From assembly GCF_001446935.1 (NCBI RefSeq), contig NZ_LKKK01000001.1:1-64000 (forward strand): DNA of 64,000 bases, read 5' to 3'. This DNA comes from Pseudomonas sp. TTU2014-080ASC. GTDB taxonomy: Bacteria; Pseudomonadota; Gammaproteobacteria; Pseudomonadales; Pseudomonadaceae. Under the pieces are notes generated by a model that worked only from the letters and a program-made list of their open reading frames with translations, ran no database searches and was not told the DNA's origin. Position numbers and translations under genes: made by a program. This document shows, piece by piece, positions 8,463-17,527 of this stretch (position 1 is the stretch's first letter; every line of letters begins with the position of its first letter).

Positions 8463-9159
8463 TGCCGAGCTCCATCGGGTTGAGGTCAATTGTCAAAGCC
8501 TTGGCGATCGGCACTGCCGACGCCCAATCCTGTTCGTTACCCAGCAAACCCACCACTAGGCGCAGCATGGCATTACGGGTCTGCTGCCAGCTGCTGGCAT
8601 CCTGCGGGGTTTGCAGGTGGTAGCGATACACAAGAAATTCGATGCTGGTGATAAATACATCCACCAGCACTGCTGCCGGTCGTGGTCGACCAAGGGACTC
8701 GATCAATTGACACAGGCGCTGCGCGAGGACTGCCAGAGTCTGGGTGCGATGGCTGGATGCAGGCGAGTGAACATCATGCAACTCAGCGAACAGTGGTCTG
8801 AGCATCGGGCCCTGTTCGGCGCCCCAGTTGCGCCAGTAATCAAGGGCCGCCTCAAGCTTGCCTTGGACGCCATGAGCGGCATCTGTGACGCGGGTCATGC
8901 CTTCAACCAGCGCCTCGTTCAGCTCTCGCAGAACCTGATCGATCGCCTCATCGGCACTTGAAAAATATTTATAGAAGGTAGGCCGCGAGAGTCCTGCGGC
9001 CGCAACAATTAGCTCCACGCTCAGACCGTGATAGCCCCGCTGAATAAACACATCACGAGTGGCCGCAAGTATCTGTCGGCGCTTTACATCCTGCTGTTCA
9101 GCCCCATGTACAGGACGGCCTCGCGAGCGCTTGCCAGGTACTTTGGTGGTCATAGGCAT
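8452..9159 (-). CDS. TetR/AcrR-family transcriptional regulator
   Basis: 235 aa. An N-terminal TetR helix-turn-helix domain is clear (ILAATRDVFIQRGYHGLSV, then GLSRPTFYKYF, about residues 30-75), preceded by a basic tail RSRGRP. The C-terminal ligand domain is not recognisable to a specific group. It is the first gene of the operon with the DUF4334-like and GMC genes. An imperfect inverted repeat lies 15 bp upstream of its start, so autorepression is likely. A second ATG two codons in (9153) is possible. The regulator probably senses the GMC substrate or product; that is inference from context. Confidence 0.9.
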   Translation of the reverse strand: MPMTTKVPGKRSRGRPVHGAEQQDVKRRQILAATRDVFIQRGYHGLSVELIVAAAGLSRPTFYKYFSSADEAIDQVLRELNEALVEGMTRVTDAAHGVQGKLEAALDYWRNWGAEQGPMLRPLFAELHDVHSPASSHRTQTLAVLAQRLCQLIESLGRPRPAAVLVDVFITSIEFLVYRYHLQTPQDASSWQQTRNAMLRLVVGLLGNEQDWASAVPIAKALTIDLNPMELGNDT

Positions 9160-9174
9160 GCCGCAATAAATAAG

Positions 9175-9190
9175 TTAACAGCACTGTAAA
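9175..9190. promoter_or_regulatory. Candidate TetR operator
   Basis: TTAACAG-CA-CTGTAAA is an inverted repeat with one mismatch per arm pair, 15 bp upstream of the TetR start. It is flanked by A+T-rich sequence that probably includes the promoter. Size and position fit a TetR-family operator. Confidence 0.5.
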
Positions 9191-9260
9191 GCTATTATTT
9201 ATCGAGGAACACACGTACCAACAAAATGCCATCGAGTAAGTCAGAAGAGGCTTCATAAAT

Positions 9261-9285
9261 AAAAAGCGCGCGTAATACGCGCGCT
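9261..9285 (-). terminator. Rho-independent terminator after the GapN-type gene
   Basis: Perfect 8-bp stem AGCGCGCG (9265-9272) with CGCGCGCT (9278-9285) and a TAATA loop. On the minus strand it is followed by a T-run. It lies 20 bp beyond the stop of the minus-strand gapN gene. Confidence 0.85.
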
Positions 9286-9305
9286 TGGTAATGCAGGCCA
9301 ATCGA

Positions 9306-10928
9306 TCAGAGGATGTAATCCGTACTGATAAATACAGAATGCCGATTGGTGATGATTTCATTCAGCAATGCTTTACTCTGCGGCGTGCCGCGGCTGGCCA
9401 CCAACGTCCTGATGGAGAACACACGCAGCGCATCGTGCACAGACAAAGTGCCCTCTGCCGAATTTTTGCGCCCGTTGAACGGATAACTGTCAGGCCCGCG
9501 CTGGCACTGAGCGTTGATGTTGATCCGGCCGACTTGATTGACAAATGCATCCACCAGACGACCAACTTCCGCTGGGTTATCGCCAAAAATACTGAGCTGC
9601 TGGCCATAGTCGGACTGTTGTACGTAATCGATCACTTCCTGCACATCGCGGTATGGCACTACCGGCACCAGCGGCCCGAACTGCTCTTCGTGATACAGAC
9701 GCATATCCGCTGAAACCGGGCTCAGCAATGCCGGATAGAAGAAGCTGTGGCGGTGCTCGCCGCCACCTTCATTGACCACCTTCGCGCCTTTGCTTAGCGC
9801 ATCCTCAAGCAACGCATTGAGGTAATCGACCTTGCCCGGCTCTGGCAACGGCGTCAGTGCTGCATTGGTATCCCAAGGCATGCCTGGCTTGAGCGAAGCC
9901 AGTTTGGCGCTGAACTTCTCGAGAAAGCTGCCCAATACATTTTCATGCACAAAGAGAATCTTCAGAGCTGTGCAGCGCTGACCATTGAATGACAGCGCAC
10001 CGGTAATCGCCTCGTTGACAGCGTTATCCAGATCAACCTCCGGCAGCACAATACCGGGGTTCTTGGCATCCAACCCCAATGCTGCGCGTAGGCGATGCGG
10101 GCGTGGATGCAGACGCTTAAGATCACTGGCACCTTTGTGCGTACCGATAAAGGCGAACACATCGATCTTGCCACTGGCCATCAGCGCGCTCACCGTCTCC
10201 CGGCCACGGCCATAAATAACGTTGATAACGCCTGGCGGGAAACTGTCGCGGAAGGCTTCCAACAACGGGCGGATCAGCAACACGCCAAACTTGGCGGGTT
10301 TGAACACCACCGTATTACCCATGATCAAGGCCGGAATGAGCGTGGTAAAGGTCTCGTTAAGAGGATAGTTGTAGGGCCCCATGCACAGAGCAACGCCCAG
10401 CGGCACCCGGCGGATTTGGCCGATAGTGCCCTGCACCTGCTGAAAACGACTGGATTGACGATCCAGTTCTTTCAGCGACTCAATCGTGTCAACGATGTAA
10501 TCGCAGGTTCTGTCGAACTCTTTCTCGGAATCTTTCAGGCTCTTGCCAATTTCCCACATCAGCAGGCGCACGACGGTATCGCGCTGCTCGCGCATTTTCG
10601 CCAGAAAGGTTTCGACATGCTGAATACGTTCAGCCACCCGCAAGTTTGGCCATAAGCCCTGACCGTGATCATAGGCATCGACCGCTGCATTGAGGGCTGC
10701 CATTGCAGCCTCAGCATCAAGCAGCGGTGTACTTCCCAGAATGACTTGCTCATCACCGGCATCGCCAGTCAGATACACCGGGCTGCGCACCGTAGCCAGA
10801 GGGCCGTCCCAGCGCAGCAACTCACCGTTGACCAGATACTCACGCTGTTCGACGGGCGAACCCACACGGAATGCTTCAGGGATTTCTTCCAGTCGCGGAA
10901 AAACCTTATCCAACTTACCTGTGCTCAT
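9306..10928 (-). CDS. gapN: NADP-dependent glyceraldehyde-3-phosphate dehydrogenase, GapN/ALDH type
   Basis: 540 aa, an ALDH-superfamily protein of the kind annotated as NADP-dependent (non-phosphorylating) glyceraldehyde-3-phosphate dehydrogenase. It would oxidise glyceraldehyde 3-phosphate directly to 3-phosphoglycerate with production of NADPH. Catalytic Cys319 lies in FNGQRCTALK and the oxyanion Asn187 in GPYNYPLNE. At the usual ELGGK general-base position the sequence is GLDAK (285-289), so the canonical Glu is not there. Whether this is a subfamily trait needs alignment. It is the last gene of zwf-pgl-eda-gapN on one strand, 48 bp after eda, and ends at a strong terminator. The context, directly after the aldolase that makes glyceraldehyde 3-phosphate, supports the assignment. 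Confidence 0.85.
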   Translation of the reverse strand: MSTGKLDKVFPRLEEIPEAFRVGSPVEQREYLVNGELLRWDGPLATVRSPVYLTGDAGDEQVILGSTPLLDAEAAMAALNAAVDAYDHGQGLWPNLRVAERIQHVETFLAKMREQRDTVVRLLMWEIGKSLKDSEKEFDRTCDYIVDTIESLKELDRQSSRFQQVQGTIGQIRRVPLGVALCMGPYNYPLNETFTTLIPALIMGNTVVFKPAKFGVLLIRPLLEAFRDSFPPGVINVIYGRGRETVSALMASGKIDVFAFIGTHKGASDLKRLHPRPHRLRAALGLDAKNPGIVLPEVDLDNAVNEAITGALSFNGQRCTALKILFVHENVLGSFLEKFSAKLASLKPGMPWDTNAALTPLPEPGKVDYLNALLEDALSKGAKVVNEGGGEHRHSFFYPALLSPVSADMRLYHEEQFGPLVPVVPYRDVQEVIDYVQQSDYGQQLSIFGDNPAEVGRLVDAFVNQVGRININAQCQRGPDSYPFNGRKNSAEGTLSVHDALRVFSIRTLVASRGTPQSKALLNEIITNRHSVFISTDYIL

Positions 10929-10976
10929 CTAGTTACCTGCCTTGAACGTATCCATACCCGTCATGGTTGTGCGAAC

Positions 10977-11663
10977 TCAGTCGAACAGACGTAAAGCCTC
11001 TTCGCTTGCAGAGCGGATTCGGGACCAATCACCGCTGCAAATCCACTCGCGGTTAATCATCCAGGTCCCGCCTACACACATGACATTTTTCAGCTCGGCG
11101 TAGTGCCTGAGGTTGTCTGGAGTAACCCCGCCTGTCGGGCAAAAGCGCACATTAGCAAAGGGCCCGCCCAGCGCTTTCAGGGCTGCAACACCGCCGCACA
11201 GCTCAGCCGGAAACAGTTTGAAACGCCGATAACCCAAGGCATAACCAATCATCACTTCAGACGCGGAGCTGACCCCGGGTAGCAACGGTAACGGACTGTA
11301 GACACCGGCACGCAGCAGTTCACTGGTACTCCCTGGCGTCACGATGAATTCAGCTCCGGCGGCCTCCGCCTCAGCCAGCATCCGCTCATCCAGAACTGTC
11401 CCAGCCCCCACACACAGTTCAGGTCGCTGCTCACGCAGGATGCGAATTGCACTCAGGCCAAACTCTGAACGCAGGGTAACTTCCAGGGTATCCAAGCCAC
11501 CGGCCGCTAGGGCGTCCGCCAAGGGCAGGATGTCCTCTTCACGCTCAATGGTAATGACCGGCAGAATCTTGGCCCGACTGCACAGGGCATCGATCAGCTC
11601 AATTTTCGCGTCCATATTCGGCACTGCATCGCGCGCGCCACGGTGTTTAGCCACAGTATTCAT
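10977..11663 (-). CDS. eda: 2-dehydro-3-deoxy-phosphogluconate (KDPG) aldolase
   Basis: 228 aa from ATG 11663. This start has AAGGAG 8 nt upstream; an ATG at 11684 that overlaps the pgl stop would be less well placed. The enzyme splits KDPG into pyruvate and glyceraldehyde 3-phosphate, the last step of the Entner-Doudoroff pathway. The Schiff-base lysine is Lys149 in RRFKLFPAE. Glu61 and Arg65 in TLEVTLRS and the phosphate-binding CPTGGV segment are also present. It is the third gene of the zwf-pgl-eda operon, 17 bp after pgl. Confidence 0.97.
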   Translation of the reverse strand: MNTVAKHRGARDAVPNMDAKIELIDALCSRAKILPVITIEREEDILPLADALAAGGLDTLEVTLRSEFGLSAIRILREQRPELCVGAGTVLDERMLAEAEAAGAEFIVTPGSTSELLRAGVYSPLPLLPGVSSASEVMIGYALGYRRFKLFPAELCGGVAALKALGGPFANVRFCPTGGVTPDNLRHYAELKNVMCVGGTWMINREWICSGDWSRIRSASEEALRLFD

Positions 11664-11680
11664 ATCGGTGCTCCTTGTGC

Positions 11681-12397
11681 TCATGGGCACCAGTAGAGAT
11701 CGCAGGGAGAAGACAGAATGGCGCGTACCGGCATCCGTGCTGCGTCGGTATCGGCCAGGGCCTGGCGCAAGGTGTCGACTTTCGACTTGCCTTGCAGCAG
11801 CAGGAAGGTGGAACACGCACGCCCGAGAACTGCGTAAGTCAGTGTCAACCGCTGGCGGGGCACGCTTGGTGCGAGCATCGGCAGGCAGCGCATTGCTCCC
11901 GTTGCCGACAGCGCCTGCTGCAAATTGACTGAATCAGGGAACAGTGACGCGGTGTGGCCATCCTCGCCCATACCCAGCACCAGTACGCTGATTGGCTGAG
12001 GCAACGCGGCCAAGGCTGTTTCCGCCTGGATGGCAGCGCGCTCAACGCTGTCTGCAGCGTGATACAGGCCAATAAACCTCGCCTTGGCCGCCTCACCTTT
12101 AAGCAGATGGCTACGGACCAAGCCTTCGTTGCTATCCGCATGCGCCACAGGAACCCAGCGCTCATCGGCAAGGCTAACCACCACTCGCGACCAATCCAGC
12201 GGTTGCTGTGACAGGTGGTTAAAGAAGCTCAGTGGAGACTTGCCGCCCGATACCACCAGGCTGGCAATGCCCTGCTCAGCAATTGCGCCCTGCAGGACTT
12301 CCGCGACCTGTACCGCGAGTTGCTGCGCTTGCTTTTCCGCGTTGGGAAAGCTGTGCACCTGAACGTGTTCAGGAAATTTCAGGTCAGTAATCGCCAT
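11681..12397 (-). CDS. pgl: 6-phosphogluconolactonase
   Basis: 238 aa from ATG 12397, which lies inside the last codons of zwf (14-nt overlap), indicating translational coupling. The enzyme hydrolyses 6-phosphogluconolactone to 6-phosphogluconate in the cytoplasm. Typical NagB/Pgl-fold motifs are visible: VVSGGKSP near the N-terminus, SLADERWVP, and [15 protein letters not shown], whose acidic/His cluster forms the active site. Its place between zwf and eda is the standard Pseudomonas order. Confidence 0.96.
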   Translation of the reverse strand: MAITDLKFPEHVQVHSFPNAEKQAQQLAVQVAEVLQGAIAEQGIASLVVSGGKSPLSFFNHLSQQPLDWSRVVVSLADERWVPVAHADSNEGLVRSHLLKGEAAKARFIGLYHAADSVERAAIQAETALAALPQPISVLVLGMGEDGHTASLFPDSVNLQQALSATGAMRCLPMLAPSVPRQRLTLTYAVLGRACSTFLLLQGKSKVDTLRQALADTDAARMPVRAILSSPCDLYWCP

Positions 12398-13853
12398 ACC
12401 AGTCCTTACCATCTCGAGATATCAATCCAATCGAGGCTAACGGCCCCCACGTTCCTGCCGCATATGGCTTAGGCGCGGCCCCCTGACGCCGCCAACCGGC
12501 CATCAGTTGATCACACCACTGCCAGGCGTACTCGATTTCATCCTTGCGGACAAACAGGTTCTGATTGCCCTTCATAATTTCCAGCAACAAGCGCTCATAG
12601 GCATCCGGCACCCGCGAGTTGCCGTAGGTGTCCGAGAAATCCAGCTGCAACGGACAACTGCGTAACTGCATGCCTTTATCCAACCCCTGCTCTTTAGTCA
12701 TGACATGCAGGGTGATGCCCTCATCAGGCTGCAAACGGATTACTAAGCGGTTGCTAATCAGAGGCCGCTGCTCAGGCGCAAAAATATGGTGAGCCGGGTC
12801 TTTGAAGTGAATGATGATGTGCGAAACCTTTTGCGGCATGCGTTTTCCGGTGCGCAGATAAAATGGCACTCCCGCCCAACGCCAGTTACGGATTTCTGCA
12901 CGCAGCGCAACAAAGGTTTCCGTGTCACTTTTGCTGTTGCTGTTCTCTTCATCCAAATAGCCCGGTACCGGGCGACCATCAATGCTGCCTGACACATATT
13001 GGCCACGCACCAACTGCTGTCCGAGCTGCTCACCACTGATCGGTGCAAGCGCTTTAAGCACCTTTACTTTCTCATTGCGAATGCTGTCTGCAGACAAATC
13101 AGAAGGCGGATCCATCGCCACCAGACACAAAAGCTGGAGCAGATGGTTTTGCACCATATCTCGCAATTGCCCGGCTTGGTCAAAATAGCCCCAACGCCCT
13201 TCAATCCCGACCTTTTCTGCAACGGTGATCTCAACGTGAGAGATGTGGTTCTGATTCCACTGAGTCTCCAACAGGTTATTGGCAAAACGCAGGGCAATCA
13301 GGTTCTGCACTGTCTCTTTGCCCAGGTAGTGGTCGATCCGGTAAATCCGCTCTTCGGGAAAGTAGCGGGCTACCTCTTCGTTGACCGCGCGGGATGACTG
13401 CAAGTCATGGCCAATTGGCTTCTCCAGCACCACGCGAGTCCGTTCAGCCAAGCCCACAACCGCCAAGCCCGAACAGATGGAGGCATAAACTTTGGCAGGC
13501 GTTGCGAAGTAGGCGATCAGCGAATCGCTCTGTCCGATACGCTTCGCCAGCACTTGATAAGCCTGGGCATCCTGAAAATCCATGTACAGCCAGTCCAGCC
13601 GACTGAGGAAGCGATCAAGTACTGCCTGATCCAGTTCGTCACTGGGGACAAAATCGCGTAACGCCTCCATCACCAACGTCAGCGGTGGCTCTTCGGCAGC
13701 CATCTCACGCCCTAGCGCCAGCACCTGGGTCTGAGGCGGCAACAACCCGGCGCGGTCCAACTGGAACAGCGCCGGAAACAATTTACGTAACGCAAGATCA
13801 CCAAAAGCACCAAACAAGGCGATCGTGCACGGCTCGATAGCTTCACTGCTCAT
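12384..13853 (-). CDS. zwf: Glucose-6-phosphate 1-dehydrogenase
   Basis: 489 aa, full length. It oxidises glucose 6-phosphate to the lactone with reduction of NADP or NAD. An N-terminal dinucleotide motif ([12 protein letters not shown]) and the active-site motif RIDHYLGKE are present. GGAAG precedes ATG 13853 at normal distance. It is the first gene of zwf-pgl-eda(-gapN), divergent from hexR. A 20-bp inverted repeat between the two genes is a likely HexR operator, so expression should rise when KDPG binds HexR. Confidence 0.98.
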   Translation of the reverse strand: MSSEAIEPCTIALFGAFGDLALRKLFPALFQLDRAGLLPPQTQVLALGREMAAEEPPLTLVMEALRDFVPSDELDQAVLDRFLSRLDWLYMDFQDAQAYQVLAKRIGQSDSLIAYFATPAKVYASICSGLAVVGLAERTRVVLEKPIGHDLQSSRAVNEEVARYFPEERIYRIDHYLGKETVQNLIALRFANNLLETQWNQNHISHVEITVAEKVGIEGRWGYFDQAGQLRDMVQNHLLQLLCLVAMDPPSDLSADSIRNEKVKVLKALAPISGEQLGQQLVRGQYVSGSIDGRPVPGYLDEENSNSKSDTETFVALRAEIRNWRWAGVPFYLRTGKRMPQKVSHIIIHFKDPAHHIFAPEQRPLISNRLVIRLQPDEGITLHVMTKEQGLDKGMQLRSCPLQLDFSDTYGNSRVPDAYERLLLEIMKGNQNLFVRKDEIEYAWQWCDQLMAGWRRQGAAPKPYAAGTWGPLASIGLISRDGKDWYGDY

Positions 13854-13915
13854 TTGTAGGCTTCCATAACATCATCCACTATAAGTACACCCGGATTTGG
13901 CAATTTACAAGATTA

Positions 13916-13935
13916 ATGTAGTAATAAAACTACAT
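13916..13935. promoter_or_regulatory. HexR operator in the zwf/hexR intergenic region
   Basis: Perfect inverted repeat ATGTAGT-N6-ACTACAT midway between the divergent zwf and hexR starts. HexR (RpiR family) is known to bind TGTA/TACA-type palindromes before zwf, edd and gap genes in gammaproteobacteria. A related repeat occurs before edd in this window. Confidence 0.75.
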
Positions 13936-14031
13936 TTCACAGCAAGGTATTCAAATACAACGAAGCGTGCGGTAGTCGGCCACACAACAGCCTTGTACGA
14001 TAGGGCCACTTTTCGCTTGCCTGGAGCACAC

Positions 14032-14892
14032 ATGAATCGCCTCAGCAACCTTCTTGAAGACATTCAAAACCGCGTCACCGAGCTCAATAAAGCCGAGCGC
14101 AAGGTTGCAGAAGTGATTCTGCAAGCCCCACAGCAAGCCACCCGCTACAGCATTGCCGCCCTCGCCCAGGCAGCCAAAGTCAGTGAGCCAACGGTCAACC
14201 GCTTCTGTCGCTCTTTTGGTGTCAGCGGTTACCCGGAATTGAAAATGCAGTTGGCGCAGAGCCTGGCCAGCGGCGCGGCTTATGTCAGCCGCGCTGTAGA
14301 AGCCACCGACTCGCCAGAGGCGTACACCCAAAAGATATTTGGCAGCACCATCAACTCGCTGGATAGCGCGCTCAAACAGCTTGACCCGCAACTGATCAGC
14401 CAGGCCGTCGACCTGATCATTCAGGCCCGGCAGATTCACTTCTTTGGCCTTGGCGCATCTGCCTCTGTGGCATTGGATGCTCAACACAAATTCTTCCGAT
14501 TCAATCTGGCCGTGAGCGCTCATTCGGATGTTCTGATGCAGCGCATGCTGGCTTCCGTAGCTCACACAGGCGACCTGTTCGTGATCATTTCCTACACCGG
14601 TAGAACCCGCGAGCTGGTTGAGATTGCCCGCCAGGTCCGGCACAACGGTGCATCTGTGCTCGGCATGACAGCTGCCAACTCGCCGCTGGCACAAGCCTGC
14701 ACCTTGAGCCTGAACATTCCGTTACCGGAGGACACCGACATTTATATGCCGATGACCTCTCGCATCGTCCAGCTCACGGTATTGGATGTCTTGGCCACTG
14801 GCGTTACGTTGCGTCGTGGTGCGGACTTTCAACCGCACCTGCGCAAGATCAAAGAAAGCCTAAACGCGACCCGCTACCCACTGGAGGACTAG
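14032..14892 (+). CDS. hexR: HexR, RpiR-family repressor of glucose catabolism
   Basis: 286 aa from ATG 14032, preceded by TGGAG. An in-frame upstream extension to 13897 would run over the operator and is rejected. An N-terminal RpiR helix-turn-helix domain (about 1-77; [20 protein letters not shown]) is followed by a SIS sugar-phosphate domain (about 120-250; FFGLGASA and [14 protein letters not shown]). HexR of Pseudomonas represses zwf, edd and gap genes and is released by KDPG. It is divergent from zwf and convergent with oprB. Confidence 0.97.
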   Translation: MNRLSNLLEDIQNRVTELNKAERKVAEVILQAPQQATRYSIAALAQAAKVSEPTVNRFCRSFGVSGYPELKMQLAQSLASGAAYVSRAVEATDSPEAYTQKIFGSTINSLDSALKQLDPQLISQAVDLIIQARQIHFFGLGASASVALDAQHKFFRFNLAVSAHSDVLMQRMLASVAHTGDLFVIISYTGRTRELVEIARQVRHNGASVLGMTAANSPLAQACTLSLNIPLPEDTDIYMPMTSRIVQLTVLDVLATGVTLRRGADFQPHLRKIKESLNATRYPLED

Positions 14893-14909
14893 GCCGCGTC
14901 AGACCTCAC

Positions 14910-16253
14910 TCAGAACCTCGACTGAATCTTCAGCCCTGCCACCAGAGCGTTGTCCACCTCATCCACACCGCCGGGGCTTTTGATGTACTGCAAGTTGGGG
15001 CGCACAGTCAGCCAATTGGTCACGTGGATGCCGTAATACAGCTCAGCGTTGTACTCACTTCGCTGCAAAGGCACATAGCCCGGATTGTCGAAGTCGCTGA
15101 TGCCTGTTTGCGTGTTTATTTGCTCGGCACGCTTTTTCACATCGTCATTGACATGAATGCGAGCCACCGCCAGACCAATGTCATCTTTAGGACGGGCATT
15201 GAACGCACCTTTGTATACCATCCCGACTTGCTGATAGTTGTCGATGCTGTTGGTCGCCTGATCATGCACCGTCAGGTTGGCGAACAGACTCAGACCACGA
15301 CTGCTGTCACCGTCATGGGCAGTCACCTGCTGCTGAGCAACAACCCACCAGCCATGCTTGCTCGAGCGCGACTTGAAGGCGTCACCGGTGAGCCCCTGTG
15401 GCTGACCGTTCACATCATCATAGACATCATCGGCCTTAGCGCTGCTGTAGTAGTAACCCAGTCGATACTCACCAGGCAGACCATTGACCTTCGGTGACCA
15501 GACCATTTCCACTGGAATCAGCGCACCTTTTGTGCCACTACCGCTCAGCTTGAAGCCATTGCCGGTTTCAAGATTGGACGGGTTTTGTTCATAGGCACCA
15601 ATCTGCACAAAAAACTCGGGGCTAATGTTGTATTTAACCCGCATCGCCCACTGACTGACAGGCCAGTTGTACCAGATGCCACCGGCCCAGTTACCGACTT
15701 GCGAGCCACAGAAGGCCAGGTTCTGGAAATCACAGGGGAAGCTGTTGAAGTCTTCTCCCTCACCGAACCGCCCCACTTTTACATCCAGCGTCCCATCGAA
15801 ATATTTCTGTTTGACCCACATTTGAGTCAATCGCCAGGTTTGCCCGCGCCCCCAGACTTCCTGAGCAGCACTGAGCTGGCCCGTACGCGGATCGGCAATA
15901 CGATCATTAGAGAGATTACGACCACTTCGCTCAGTAATGGCTAATTTGAATTCGGCATCCTGCCAACCGAAGATTTTCTGCAAGTCCAGGTGGACACCCA
16001 GACCAAACTGGTCGCTGTAGCGGGCGGTTTTGTCATCGTTATAGCCACCGTGAAGGTTTGCGGCCGCTTCACCCACATAATCCAGGGTAAAGTCGTACCC
16101 CTTCTCCAGTAACTCGGTTCGTAACCCACCCCAATCTCCTGTCATCCATTGCGACTCAGAAGAAAAGGCATCAGCAGCCAACGAGGTGCTGCTACAGGCC
16201 ATGGCTAACAGACTGAGGGCACCAGCAGCCAATACTCGATCACGACATTCCAT
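14910..16253 (-). CDS. oprB: OprB, carbohydrate-selective outer-membrane porin
   Basis: 447 aa from ATG 16253. Upstream in-frame codons to 16289 lack the signal-peptide arrangement. A Sec signal peptide ends near SLAADAF. The mature part has the alternating polar/aromatic pattern of a beta-barrel and ends in Phe (KIQSRF), as outer-membrane porins do. The early WMTGDWGG motif is characteristic of OprB. It lets glucose and other sugars into the periplasm and is the last gene of the gtsABCD-oprB cluster. A weak A-rich motif precedes it. Confidence 0.96.
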   Translation of the reverse strand: MECRDRVLAAGALSLLAMACSSTSLAADAFSSESQWMTGDWGGLRTELLEKGYDFTLDYVGEAAANLHGGYNDDKTARYSDQFGLGVHLDLQKIFGWQDAEFKLAITERSGRNLSNDRIADPRTGQLSAAQEVWGRGQTWRLTQMWVKQKYFDGTLDVKVGRFGEGEDFNSFPCDFQNLAFCGSQVGNWAGGIWYNWPVSQWAMRVKYNISPEFFVQIGAYEQNPSNLETGNGFKLSGSGTKGALIPVEMVWSPKVNGLPGEYRLGYYYSSAKADDVYDDVNGQPQGLTGDAFKSRSSKHGWWVVAQQQVTAHDGDSSRGLSLFANLTVHDQATNSIDNYQQVGMVYKGAFNARPKDDIGLAVARIHVNDDVKKRAEQINTQTGISDFDNPGYVPLQRSEYNAELYYGIHVTNWLTVRPNLQYIKSPGGVDEVDNALVAGLKIQSRF

Positions 16254-16264
16254 ATCTTCACATC

Positions 16265-16272
16265 CTCTTATT
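16265..16272 (-). promoter_or_regulatory. Possible Crc/Hfq CA motif before oprB
   Basis: Minus strand reads ACAATAAGAGG; the core AATAAGAG matches AANAANAA at seven of eight positions and lies 11 nt before the oprB ATG. It is weaker than the sites before gtsA and acsA. Confidence 0.35.
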
Positions 16273-16318
16273 GTCATTGTTTCGGTCAAAGATTCGGTTA
16301 CGGCAAACCTTGTGTTCG

Positions 16319-17479
16319 TTATCCATTCACCTGCGCCGCCAAGGTGATGGACGCACTCTCATCTACCTGCGCACGTGTTTCAGCCATGAACAGCCGCTCT
16401 CCCGTCGCCGCGTTGAACAGCAGCAAGCGCGACGGATCGAACTGCAGATTGAGAATTTCACCCGCCGCAGGCACACGCTCCGGAGCCAGCCGGCAGCACA
16501 CATGCGTGTTATTGAGGCTGACAAACGCAAGCGTGTCCGGCCCGGTAGGCTCCGTGACGGCGACTGCTGCAGGCAGCCCTGGTAGGGATGAATCATCCCC
16601 GGTACGAATCTGTTCAGGCCGCACACCCAGCAGCACACCATGCTCCTGCAGTCCCGCCTGCCACTGTCCTAAAGGCAACTCACAGCGCCCCTGCACCGAC
16701 TCCACAACGCCCCACGCCTGCGCGCCTCGCTGCTGCACGGCTAACGGAATGAAATTCATCGGTGGGGAGCCAATAAAACTGGCTACAAAATGATTGGCCG
16801 GATCGTTATAGATCTGCTGCGGCGTCCCGAACTGCTGGATGATGCCGTCCTTCATGACTGCAACTTTGTCACCTAAGGTCATGGCCTCAATCTGGTCGTG
16901 GGTGACATACACCGTGGTGGTTTTTAGGCGCTGATGCATCAGCTTGATCTCAGTGCGCATTTCCACCCGCAGCTTGGCATCCAGGTTTGATAGTGGCTCA
17001 TCGAACAAATAGATCTTCGGCCTTCGTGCCAACGCTCGCCCCATTGCTACCCGTTGCTGCTGACCACCCGAAAGCTGGGCAGGTTTACGCGTTAGCAGAT
17101 GTTCGATCTGTAACAGCTTGGCGACGCGCTCTACCTCTGCATTGATGGTTTCGACAGGCAGCTTGCGGATTTTGAGACCGAAGGCGATGTTCTCTCTGAC
17201 CGACATCGTCGGGTACAGCGCATAGGACTGAAACACCATGGCGATGTCCCGTTCCTTGGGTGACTGCTGACTGATATCCACACCATCGACCAGGATTGAA
17301 CCGCCACTGATGGTTTCCAGCCCAGCGATGCAATTCATCAGGGTGGATTTACCGCAGCCAGATGGCCCGACCAATATCAGAAACTCGCCCGACTCAATCG
17401 ACAGTTCAATCTGCCTGAGCGTATCAGCCAGACCTTGGCCATATGATTTGTGTACGTTTCGCAGTTCCAACGTTGCCAT
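16319..17479 (-). CDS. gtsD: Glucose ABC transporter ATPase (MalK/UgpC type)
   Basis: 386 aa. The N-terminal ABC ATPase domain has Walker A GPSGCGKST, signature LSGGQQQR, Walker B IYLFDEPLSNLDAKLR and the H-loop His in YVTHDQIEA. The C-terminal portion (about 240-386) is the TOBE/MalK-type regulatory domain. It energises glucose (and probably mannose) uptake through GtsBC. A GGAG/AAGG ribosome-binding region precedes ATG 17479. It lies 48 bp after gtsC and 65 bp before oprB. Confidence 0.95.
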   Translation of the reverse strand: MATLELRNVHKSYGQGLADTLRQIELSIESGEFLILVGPSGCGKSTLMNCIAGLETISGGSILVDGVDISQQSPKERDIAMVFQSYALYPTMSVRENIAFGLKIRKLPVETINAEVERVAKLLQIEHLLTRKPAQLSGGQQQRVAMGRALARRPKIYLFDEPLSNLDAKLRVEMRTEIKLMHQRLKTTTVYVTHDQIEAMTLGDKVAVMKDGIIQQFGTPQQIYNDPANHFVASFIGSPPMNFIPLAVQQRGAQAWGVVESVQGRCELPLGQWQAGLQEHGVLLGVRPEQIRTGDDSSLPGLPAAVAVTEPTGPDTLAFVSLNNTHVCCRLAPERVPAAGEILNLQFDPSRLLLFNAATGERLFMAETRAQVDESASITLAAQVNG

Positions 17480-17527
17480 TGCCTTTCTCCACAGTTGTCC
17501 GCGTTATCTGCATGCTCAATGACGGGC

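Noticed and set aside
13951..14694. Minus-strand open frame of 247 codons over hexR
   Set aside because: It lies opposite the clear HexR domain sequence and has no domain or start signal.
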